Below are positions 1 to 6,668 of a stretch of DNA of 12,179 bases, piece by piece (positions within the stretch are counted from its first letter, which is position 1; each line of letters begins with the position of its first letter). The position numbers were made by a program, and so were the translations under genes. The stretch lies in assembly GCA_964370795.1 (NCBI GenBank), contig CAYJME010000087.1:1-12179 (forward strand), in the 5' to 3' direction. Origin of the DNA: JAHFOW01 sp964370795 (lineage in GTDB: Bacteria > Planctomycetota > Brocadiia > Brocadiales > Brocadiaceae). The notes beneath the pieces were generated by a model that was given only the letters and a program-made list of their open reading frames with translations, was not told where the DNA came from and made no database searches.

Positions 1-51
1 CTTTTTTAGCCCTTTTTTGCCATTTTCCTGGGTGGTTTTGTCGAACTTGGG

Positions 52-68
52 TTAACTTAATGACATTG
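52..68 (+). repeat. 17-bp fragment of a dispersed inverted-repeat element
   Basis: The 17 bases TTAACTTAATGACATTG are identical to 11865-11881, where they form the right end of a small inverted-repeat element. Here I see only one arm, so this is probably a remnant or one end of a copy that extends out of the window. The surrounding bases 1-127 contain low-complexity, GT-rich partial repeats and no supportable gene. Confidence 0.5.
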
Positions 69-127
69 TTGATGGTACACTGCACGTTGTCATTGTGCAT
101 TGCATCCTGTTGTTGTGCATTTCGCTT

Positions 128-157
128 TGTCATTGCGAGCGAAGCGAAGCAATCTTT
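128..157 (+). repeat. 30-bp copy of a dispersed palindromic repeat
   Basis: These 30 bases, beginning TGTCATTGCGAG and ending GAAGCAATCTTT, are the exact reverse complement of 11724-11753, the right arm of the long hairpin after gyrA. Exact identity over 30 bp at two loci 11.5 kb apart points to a dispersed repeat family. Read as protein it gives the spurious string LRAKRSNL that is often seen in automatic annotations, so I treat it as non-coding. Confidence 0.8.
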
Positions 158-235
158 CTCTCATACGTGTAAATAAACAAATGCGAACACAGAGCGGCCT
201 TAAAAAGAGAGTAGATATTATTCTTAATTCTATAT

Positions 236-664
236 TCAAGGCCTGTTCTTGCTTCCAAGACGAAAAGCTTTTGGATTTTCTTTAAGTACCTTTGCGGCTG
301 TGGGATCTATTACCTCATGGGTAATACCAGAAATGTTCTGAATTGTTTTATTTATTGGGTTTTTATCAATCTTTAATACTTCACCCTTCTTCCACAGACC
401 CTCTAACTCTATGTTCAAACCACTAATAGTGTCTAAATGACCGCGCAAAACTATTTCTATGCTTTCTTCTAAGCTATAACGATACCAATTTACACTTCCA
501 GTAAAAATTATTTGATTGTCAATACAAATGCACTTGGCATGTAAATCGGATAACGTTCTAACCTCAAAAGTCGACCAATGCTCACCAAATATAGAAACTG
601 CGGCTAGTGTCTCGTCAATCTTGTAATGTCGTAAATAATGTGGAATATTACCTTCATAATCAAC
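236..664 (-). pseudogene. 5'-truncated phospholipase D-like (HKD) domain protein
   Basis: The minus strand keeps the C-terminal part of a phospholipase D superfamily protein. The motif HAKCICIDN, then FTGSVNW, contains the HKD signature (His at 539-541, then Lys and Asp), followed by a typical SxEExIEI stretch. Members use this motif, usually as two copies per active site, to cleave phosphodiester bonds in lipids or nucleic acids. Only one motif remains. The open frame runs on to position 754, but its first 30 or so codons are antisense to the IS630 transposase start and are therefore not real gene sequence. The missing N-terminal half is not found beyond the transposase, where dapF follows directly, so it was lost rather than merely split. 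The tail after the HKD motif (about 70 residues) is not a domain I recognise. The exact junction, placed at about 664, is an estimate. Confidence 0.6.
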
Positions 665-679
665 GTGGGAGGATTGGAT

Positions 680-1817
680 ATGGAGAAATATATTGTGACA
701 CTTACCGAAGAGGAATGAAAAATTCTTGTCGAACTCGCTTCCAAGGGCGAGCACAAATCACAAAAGATACTCGATGCTCTGATACTGCTTGGGTGCGATG
801 AGGGCGAGTTTCAGACAAAACGTTCGAAGAACGAAGGAATAGCCTGTGTGCTGAATACCAGCATGAGAAAGATTGATCGTGTCAAGAAGCGATTTGTCGA
901 GGAAGGTTTTGATGTTGCACTCAACAGAAGAAAAGGAAACCGCATCTATGATTCTGTTGAATAAGTCCCAATTTCAGCTTTTTTTAAAAATCCATGAGTC
1001 GTAAGTGGTTGATATTATTGAATCGAAATTTTGTGAATTTAGCAAAACAGGGGTTATTCAACAGGGTCATCTATACTAAGAAGGTAGACGGAGATTTCGA
1101 AGCCCATTTGGTTGCATTGAGTTGCAGTGAGCTGCCTGAGGGTTTCGCGAGGTGGTCTCTGAGGTTATTTGCCGATAAGGTTGTCGAGCTTGCCTACATT
1201 GACAGCATCTCTCATGAAGCGGTACGCCGCATTTTAAAAAAAACTAAATTAAACCCTGGCAGCGCAAGGGGTGGGTGATTCCACCAGAGCAAAACGGCAG
1301 CTTTGTTGCGAATATGGAAATGGTTCTGGAGGTTTACAAGCGTCCACTCGATCCACTTTATCCAGTTGTATGCATGGACGAATCTCCAAAGCAGTTGATT
1401 GCGGAGACAAAGGTTCCAATTCCTGCATCGCCCGGGAAGGTGGCCAAACACGACTATGAATACAAACGTTGCGGCGTGTGCAATGTTTTCCTTGCCAGTG
1501 AGCCATTGGCAGGAAAGCGTATGGTAAAAATCACCGAAAGAAAAACCAAGTTGGACTGGGCTTGTTTTATAGAAGAGATTTCCGGTCAATACGAAAGCGC
1601 AGAGAAGATAACGTTGGTGATGGATAATCTGAACACGCACAACCCTGGATCGTTTTATGAATCATTTCCGCCAGATAAGGCAAAGGCGTTGTGGGACAGG
1701 TTTGAGTTTGTGTATACCCCGAAGCACGGAAGCTGGTTGAATATGGCCGAGATCGAGTTAAACGTGCTTACGGGCCAGTGTCTAAACAGAAAGATCGACA
1801 ATATCGAAATTGTTCGT
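680..1817 (+). pseudogene. Broken IS630-family transposase
   Basis: An ATG at 680 follows a GGAGG Shine-Dalgarno at 669-673 and opens an IS630-type DDE transposase. The helix-turn-helix half spans about 680-949 and the catalytic half about 1254-1817. The catalytic residues appear intact: Asp in VVCMDESPKQ, Asp in LVMDNLNTH, and Glu in the SWLNMAEIE stretch. Four lesions are visible. TGA at 716-718 sits where CGA (Arg) would be expected, a C-to-T nonsense change. A 118-bp insert occupies 950-1067. One A is missing from the run at 1251-1253, shifting frame between the KTKL segment and the PWQRKGWVIPP segment. After NIEIVR at 1817 the family-like sequence stops and unrelated sequence runs into the dapF 3' end, so roughly 30-40 residues and the right terminal inverted repeat are missing. 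I could not identify the left terminal repeat. The element is dead on its own. Family lengths are from memory. Confidence 0.85.
950..1067. mobile_element. MITE-like insert inside the IS630 transposase gene
   Basis: The insert has terminal inverted repeats CTGTTGAATAA at 954-964 and its exact complement at 1054-1064, with weaker pairing a few bases on each side. The 7-bp sequence CATCTAT stands directly before it (943-949) and directly after it (1068-1074), as a target-site duplication would. Removing the insert plus one duplicate (125 bp) joins NRIY to TKKVDGDFE in one frame. That matches the expected transposase sequence, so the boundaries are well supported. The insert has no coding capacity and would need a transposase supplied in trans. 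I do not recognise the parent family with certainty. Confidence 0.8.
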
Positions 1818-1877
1818 ACTTTTGCACCAGATGTTCATTCCAAGGAAAAAAACATAACCCATCTGCTTCCCCCTTTA

Positions 1878-1909
1878 TTACAGGGGATTAATTTGCCATT
1901 CCCCTGTAA
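1878..1909. repeat. Inverted repeat across the dapF stop codon
   Basis: TTACAGGGG (1878-1886) and CCCCTGTAA (1901-1909) form a perfect 9-bp stem with a 14-base loop. On the minus strand the stem lies in the last 11 codons of dapF and includes its stop codon. A second possible pairing uses AGGGG at 1882-1886 with the CCCCT just outside at 1867-1871. No T-run follows on the minus strand, so a simple intrinsic terminator is not supported. Confidence 0.45.
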
Positions 1910-2720
1910 ATACCTCTGTGGCCGGACCTGTCATGTAAACATTTCCATCTTCTGCCCATTCCAGTTCTAAATCGCCACCAGGTAAATGGGCGAGTATTTT
2001 ACGATCTGTTCTTTTGTTGAGAACGCCTGCAACACACACAGCCGAAGCGCCGGTGCCACATGCCTGAGTTATTCCTGAGCCACGCTCCCAGGTCTTTATA
2101 GTGAATTCTTTCGGGGTATGGATTTTGACGAAATGGACATTTGTCCGTTCGGGAAATAAGCGGTTTTGCTCAATTTCTGTGCCATGTTTGACAAGGTCTA
2201 TCGTGTCAAAATTATCGACAAAGATAACACAATGAGGATTTCCCATAGAAACACAGGTGATCCTGTACGATACCCCGCTTTCGAGGGTTAAAAGTTCATC
2301 AACTACCTGGGTTTCTTTGCCTATCATAGGAATCTCTGAGCGCATGAGCCCCGGTTTGCCCATATTGACCCGTGCGCTGGCTACCTTCCCGTTTTGTGTA
2401 AAAAGCTGTATTGTTTTAATCCCGGCAAGGGTTTCGACGGCAAGGGGATTTTTTTGAGTGATCTTGTGGTCATACACATATTTTGCCACGCATCGGATGC
2501 CATTCCCACACATCTGCGCCTCGCTGCCGTCGGCATTAAAGATACGCATCTTGCAATCCGCAACCTTCGAAGGCAGGATGAGGATGAGTCCGTCCGACCC
2601 CACGCCAAAGTGTCTATCGCTTATGATGGTTGCCAAACGTGATGGTTCTTTGACTTCTTCTTCAAAGCAGTTGACATAAACATAATCGTTGCCAATACCA
2701 TGCATCTTGGTAAATTTCAT
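1878..2720 (-). CDS. dapF: Diaminopimelate epimerase
   Basis: This cytoplasmic, cofactor-independent racemase converts LL- to meso-diaminopimelate, the direct precursor of lysine and of the peptidoglycan cross-linking residue. The protein is 280 residues, the usual family length. It opens with FTKMHGIGNDYVYV and has both catalytic cysteines in their classic settings: Cys71 in MCGNGIRC and Cys221 in ACGTGASA. Substrate-binding elements are also present (MGNPHCV at about 159-165; ERGSG at 212-216). The ATG at 2720 has a GAGG Shine-Dalgarno 8 bases upstream, and the N-terminus starts exactly where the family does. The gene is divergent from dnaE and convergent with the dead transposase, whose leftover reading frame overlaps its 3' end. 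The gene itself looks complete. meso-DAP synthesis fits a planctomycete with a peptidoglycan wall, as reported for anammox bacteria. Confidence 0.96.
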   Translation of the reverse strand: MKFTKMHGIGNDYVYVNCFEEEVKEPSRLATIISDRHFGVGSDGLILILPSKVADCKMRIFNADGSEAQMCGNGIRCVAKYVYDHKITQKNPLAVETLAGIKTIQLFTQNGKVASARVNMGKPGLMRSEIPMIGKETQVVDELLTLESGVSYRITCVSMGNPHCVIFVDNFDTIDLVKHGTEIEQNRLFPERTNVHFVKIHTPKEFTIKTWERGSGITQACGTGASAVCVAGVLNKRTDRKILAHLPGGDLELEWAEDGNVYMTGPATEVFTGEWQINPL

Positions 2721-2755
2721 AAATAAAGCCTCAAATTTATAAATTCAGAATGTCA

Positions 2756-2872
2756 TTATTGGTTGGTAATTTTTCTCATTGTATCTGCATATTCAAGCTT
2801 TTCAAGTAATTCTTTCAATCCAATTCCATTCGGGATGCGGGGCTGCCATACAACACGATCTTTTTTGAAAAT
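2756..2872 (-). other. Possible gene fossil between dapF and dnaE
   Basis: A minus-strand frame encodes FKKDRVVWQPRIPNGIGLKE and continues as LLEKLEYADTMRKITNQ to a stop at 2756. The DRVVWQPRI string resembles the beginning of uroporphyrinogen decarboxylase-like methyltransferase proteins, but this is a memory-based resemblance over about ten residues. Further upstream the frame turns into AT-rich, low-information sequence without a credible start or ribosome binding site. The predicted dapF promoter lies inside it, so it is unlikely to be a working gene. It may be a remnant or chance. Confidence 0.2.
2778..2805 (-). promoter_or_regulatory. Putative sigma70-type promoter for dapF
   Basis: Read on the minus strand, TTGAAA (2805-2800) and TACAAT (2783-2778) are separated by 16 bases. 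Each hexamer differs from consensus at one position. The predicted start near 2771 leaves a leader of about 50 bases before the dapF ATG. This comes from pattern only. Confidence 0.4.
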
Positions 2873-2956
2873 AGAGGGAAGCAAGGCTACCGATGAGAGT
2901 ACATCACAGAGGCGCAAAGAACACAAAAGAATTTTTATCATTTCTGAAAGCATTTG

Positions 2957-2965
2957 TGATATACT
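2957..2965 (+). promoter_or_regulatory. Putative extended -10 promoter for dnaE
   Basis: TGATATACT has a TG dinucleotide one base before TATACT, the form of an extended -10 element. No good -35 hexamer lies 16-18 bases upstream. A start near 2972 would give a leader of about 50 bases to the dnaE ATG at 3024. That ATG has no clear Shine-Dalgarno. Pattern evidence only. Confidence 0.35.
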
Positions 2966-3023
2966 ATTTTTTATATTTTTGATTGTAAAAAGTCTCTTAA
3001 TATTAAAAGTATACGTATAAAAT

Positions 3024-6000
3024 ATGAGCAAAGATAATTTTATTCATCTCCATGTCCACAGCGAATATAGTCTCCTGGACGGCGCCTGCAAGGTGAGTGA
3101 CCTCGTTGATAAGGCTATTCAGCTTAAAATGCCCGCCCTTGCGCTGACGGATCATGGGAACATGTTTGGCGCTGTGGAATTTTACGAGGCGGCAAAATCA
3201 AAGGGTATCAAACCCATTCTGGGGTATGAGGCGTATGTTGCGCAGGGCAGCCGCCTTGATAAGGAATCCAGTAATGGAAAAGAAAAAATGAGCCACATTA
3301 CCCTCCTTGCCGAAAATAATGAGGGGTATCATAACCTTTTAAAACTCACCACATCCGCATACCTGGAAGGTTTTTACTATAAACCGCGTATTGACAAGGC
3401 GCTGCTCAAAAACCACTCCAAAGGACTTATCTGTCTGAGCGGATGTATGACCTCTGAGATTAATCGTTATCTGGGAAGCAATCGTTTTGAAGAGGCGGTA
3501 AGTGTGGCAAAGGGATACCTGGATATCTTCGGCCCGGAAAATTTTTTCCTGGAAATCCAGAACAATAAGATTGAACAGCAGGACAGATTAGTTGCAGAGG
3601 CGGTGGAAATAGGGAAGAAATTAGGGGTCTCCCTCGTTGCTACCAATGATATTCATTACATGAACGTGGACGATTCCACAGCCCACGATGTGCTCTTGTG
3701 CATTAATACAGGAAAGCATTTGTCGGATGTTCAACGGTTGAAATTCGGGTCGAATGAATTTTATTTTAAAAGCGCGGACGAGATGTACCGTGTCTTTCAG
3801 CATATCCCCGAAGCCCTTGAAAATACGGTAAAAATAGCCGATCGTTGCAGTGTAACCATGAACTTCGGGAAGGTGCACCTGCCGAAATTTATCGCACCCG
3901 ATGGTATGACAAACAGCGTCTACCTGAGAAAGCTCTGCGAGGAAGGCGCAATCCGAAAATATGGCTCTATCACACAGAAAGTCCGCGAACGTCTGGACTA
4001 TGAACTCAAGGTCATTGAAGATACGGGCTTTATAGACTATTTTCTGATTGTATGGGATTTTATCAATTTTGCCGTGCAACAGCGTATCCCGGCGACAGGA
4101 CGCGGCTCCGGAGCGGGAAGCCTGGTTGCCTATGTGTTAAATATTACTAATATTGACCCCATCGAAAACGATTTACTCTTTGAGAGATTCCTGAATGCAG
4201 AAAGAATCTCCATGCCTGATCTTGATATTGATTTCTGCGCAGAGGGACGTGAAAAGGTTATCCAGTACGTCAGGAAAAAATATGGCGGGGATAGTAACGT
4301 TGCCCAGATCATTACCTTCGGAACCATGAAGGCAAAGGCCGTTATTCGTGATGTAGGCAGGGTTATGAATATCCCGCTTTCTGAAGTGGATAAAGTTGCC
4401 AAACTCATACCCAATACCCTCAATATCACCCTGAAACAGGCGCTGGAACAAGAGCCGGCTTTAAAAACGCTCTATGACAATGAAAAGCATATCCATGATT
4501 TGTTCGATATTTCCAAAAAGCTGGAGGGGCTGTGCCGTCACGCCTCTGTTCATGCCGCCGGGATTGTCATTTCTGATGAACCATTAACGGAATATGTGCC
4601 GCTTGCAAAAAATGGCGATGTCGTAACGACACAATTCTATGACGAAATATTAGTAGACAAGATTGGCCTCTTGAAGGCTGATTTCCTTGGCGTCAGAAAA
4701 TTAACGGTGCTTGACAAGGCGCTCAAATTGATCCGTGAGACGATGAGTAATGATATCGACCTTGCGAAAATCCCCATGGACGATAAAAAAACGTATGACC
4801 TGTTATCCCGCGGAGATGTAAAGGGTGTGTTCCAGGTAGAAACCAGCAGGGGCTTTAAAGAACTGCTGAAAAAACTCAAACCCGACAGGTTTGGCGATAT
4901 CTTACCCCTAGTGGCCTTGTATCGTCCAGGGCCACTGCAGAGCGGCATGGTGGACTCCTTTATTAACCGGAAACACGGTCGTGAGGAGGTTACGTACTTA
5001 CATCCGTTACTTGAACCGCTCCTGAAGGAAACGTATGGGGTAATCCTCTATCAGGAACAGGTAATGCGAATTGCCAACCGGCTGGCTGGTTTTAGCCTGA
5101 ACCAGGCCGACAATCTCCGCAAGGCGATGGGAAAGAAAAAGCCGGAGATCATGGCAAAGTTTAAGGATCAATTTATCAACGGCGCCCTTGCAAATGGGAT
5201 TCCGAAAGAAACCGCCCGGAGTATATTCGAACTGATGGAATTCTTTGCGGGTTATGGCTTCAATAAGTCACATTCTGCGGCGTATGCCGTCATTACTTAT
5301 CAGACGGCCTATTTGAAAACGAATTATCCTGTCCAGTATATGGTCGCCCAGTTGAGTTGTGAAAAAGAAAATACGGATAAGATTGTGGAGTACATAGACG
5401 ATTGCCGTCGTACGGGTATTGAAATCCTTCCCCCCGATATTAATGAAAGCCAGAATGACTTTACGATTTCCCAGGGAAATAAAATACGGTATGGGTTGGG
5501 TGCTATCAAAAATGTTGGTGACAAGGCTATTGAATCAATCGTTCAGGCGAGAAATAAAGACGGGGGGTTTACTTCCTGCATGGATGTTTGCAAGCGGGTT
5601 GATCTGCGCGTTGTGAACAAACAGGTATTGGAATCTCTCATTAAATCTGGGTGTTTTGATGGGTTGTGTGATGACCGGGCAAAACTGCTTGCCGGGCTTG
5701 ATGCGACCATGCAGATTGGGAGTGTGGTAAATAAGGATAGACGGACAGGGCAAAAATCCTTGTTTAAAATGGATGATGAGACAGAGGTATTTGGGAAAAA
5801 GGATTTTGGCGCTGATGCTGCCGTACCACGATGGAACGAAAAGGAGAAGCGACAGGCCGAAAAGGAGAGTTTGGGGCTTTACCTGAGCTCTCACCCGTTA
5901 AGCGCCTACAAGGAAAAGATTGATCAATTATCTACTGCCTCTTCCATAGAACTTTCGGAACTACCAGAGGGTGATGATGTGGTCATCGGCGGTATGATTG

Positions 6001-6494
6001 CCGGCGTTACGCAGAGCACGACGAAAAGAGGTGACCCCATGGTGAAAATCACCCTTGAGGATATGAATGGGTCTGTCGAATGTGTTGCTTTTGGCAAGGA
6101 TATCAAAACGTATCAATCGCTTTTGAATATTGAAGAGGTTGTTTTTGTAAAGGGCCAGATTGGATTTCAGAATTCAGCGCCGTCCATACGCATAAAGGAG
6201 ATTGTCCGTGTAAATGATGCGCTCAGACGCCTGACGAAATGCGTTACCCTGCAGTTGGATACAAATCAATATAATGAGACAAAATTGGCGCAACTCAGGG
6301 AAAGTATCAGGAAACACAGCGGCACGTGCCCCCTTTTCTTTGAGATTATGCTGCCAAATCAGGAACATGTTTATATTAAATCGTCCAGTCAATATTCCGT
6401 AACCGTGACGGATACATTTTTATCGAACATACGGGAACTCTTTGGCCGGGAATCGCTCCTCATGAATCAATCGGAAATACTTGCCCTCGTTTAA
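3024..6494 (+). CDS. dnaE: DNA polymerase III subunit alpha
   Basis: This is the catalytic subunit of the replicative C-family DNA polymerase. At 1156 residues it matches E. coli DnaE (1160). In order it has: an N-terminal PHP domain (about 6-290); the polymerase core, with TGRGSGAGS near 360, the metal-binding aspartates D399, D401 and D403 in PDLDIDF, and D553 in ADFLG; the fingers with YQEQVMRIA and GYGFNKSHSAAYA (about 680-760); helix-hairpin-helix sequence (about 835-890); the clamp-binding pentapeptide QKSLF (910-914); and an OB fold (about 985-1065). The PHP domain keeps the full set of expected metal ligands (H10, H12, D19, H44, E69, H91, C141, D209, H211), unlike E. coli. It is a DnaE1-type protein, not PolC or DnaE2: it has no inserted exonuclease domain and it has a clamp motif. 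The start agrees with the family N-terminus despite the weak ribosome site. Confidence 0.98.
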   Translation: MSKDNFIHLHVHSEYSLLDGACKVSDLVDKAIQLKMPALALTDHGNMFGAVEFYEAAKSKGIKPILGYEAYVAQGSRLDKESSNGKEKMSHITLLAENNEGYHNLLKLTTSAYLEGFYYKPRIDKALLKNHSKGLICLSGCMTSEINRYLGSNRFEEAVSVAKGYLDIFGPENFFLEIQNNKIEQQDRLVAEAVEIGKKLGVSLVATNDIHYMNVDDSTAHDVLLCINTGKHLSDVQRLKFGSNEFYFKSADEMYRVFQHIPEALENTVKIADRCSVTMNFGKVHLPKFIAPDGMTNSVYLRKLCEEGAIRKYGSITQKVRERLDYELKVIEDTGFIDYFLIVWDFINFAVQQRIPATGRGSGAGSLVAYVLNITNIDPIENDLLFERFLNAERISMPDLDIDFCAEGREKVIQYVRKKYGGDSNVAQIITFGTMKAKAVIRDVGRVMNIPLSEVDKVAKLIPNTLNITLKQALEQEPALKTLYDNEKHIHDLFDISKKLEGLCRHASVHAAGIVISDEPLTEYVPLAKNGDVVTTQFYDEILVDKIGLLKADFLGVRKLTVLDKALKLIRETMSNDIDLAKIPMDDKKTYDLLSRGDVKGVFQVETSRGFKELLKKLKPDRFGDILPLVALYRPGPLQSGMVDSFINRKHGREEVTYLHPLLEPLLKETYGVILYQEQVMRIANRLAGFSLNQADNLRKAMGKKKPEIMAKFKDQFINGALANGIPKETARSIFELMEFFAGYGFNKSHSAAYAVITYQTAYLKTNYPVQYMVAQLSCEKENTDKIVEYIDDCRRTGIEILPPDINESQNDFTISQGNKIRYGLGAIKNVGDKAIESIVQARNKDGGFTSCMDVCKRVDLRVVNKQVLESLIKSGCFDGLCDDRAKLLAGLDATMQIGSVVNKDRRTGQKSLFKMDDETEVFGKKDFGADAAVPRWNEKEKRQAEKESLGLYLSSHPLSAYKEKIDQLSTASSIELSELPEGDDVVIGGMIAGVTQSTTKRGDPMVKITLEDMNGSVECVAFGKDIKTYQSLLNIEEVVFVKGQIGFQNSAPSIRIKEIVRVNDALRRLTKCVTLQLDTNQYNETKLAQLRESIRKHSGTCPLFFEIMLPNQEHVYIKSSSQYSVTVTDTFLSNIRELFGRESLLMNQSEILALV

Positions 6495-6500
6495 AAGTAT

Positions 6501-6529
6501 TTGACCTGCCTCATTGATTGTGTTAAAAT
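6501..6529 (+). promoter_or_regulatory. Strong candidate sigma70 promoter for the NDK-MBL-Uma2-gyrA run
   Basis: TTGACC (6501-6506) and TAAAAT (6524-6529) are spaced by 17 bases, with an additional TG at 6521-6522 giving an extended -10. It starts seven bases after the dnaE stop codon. The predicted transcription start is about 6536, which gives the next gene a leader of roughly 133 bases. It is the best promoter-like sequence I see in the window. Confidence 0.6.
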
Positions 6530-6538
6530 TCTGACGAT

Positions 6539-6605
6539 TAAGGAGAAAGGATGAAGCGGAGAAGTAATTGATGAAGAAACTTTTCTGATTCGCCCTTTCT
6601 CCTTA
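6539..6605 (+). promoter_or_regulatory. Long leader hairpin or terminator after dnaE
   Basis: TAAGGAGAAAGG (6539-6550) and CCTTTCTCCTTA (6594-6605) are perfect 12-bp complements around a 43-base loop, with weaker pairing possible inside. T-rich sequence with several short T runs follows (6607-6632). It starts within a few bases of the predicted transcription start, so it would form at the very 5' end of the mRNA. It could act as a transcript-stabilising hairpin, as an attenuator (stem followed by T runs), or as the dnaE terminator for read-through transcripts. The left arm also contains AAGGAG, a Shine-Dalgarno-like sequence that the stem would hide, but no gene starts directly after it. Confidence 0.5.
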
Positions 6606-6668
6606 TCTTTTTAACGTTTTCTGTTTTTGTATTTTGTTGGGTATCCTGTTTTGGAGAGAAATATAGTT

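Noticed and set aside
60..120. Possible direct-repeat or CRISPR-like array in the TTGTCATTGTGCAT-rich stretch
   Set aside because: The units are short, degenerate and irregularly spaced, with no constant repeat/spacer pattern.
100..285. Small plus-strand frame containing LRAKRSNL
   Set aside because: This string is the translation of the dispersed palindromic repeat at 128-157; no ribosome site or conserved protein is visible.
994..1278. Plus-strand frame starting inside the MITE-like insert
   Set aside because: Its first 27 codons are insert sequence and the rest is the middle of the IS630 transposase, ended by the frameshift near 1251. Not a separate gene.
1275..1970. 231-residue plus-strand frame as an intact transposase
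   Set aside because: It starts at an internal GTG, lacks the N-terminal DNA-binding half, and its last 50 residues are read through the dapF 3' end in antisense.
6627..6668. Earlier ATG for the NDK-like gene
   Set aside because: It lies in T-rich leader sequence without a Shine-Dalgarno, whereas ATG 6669 has GGAG upstream and begins at the domain edge.
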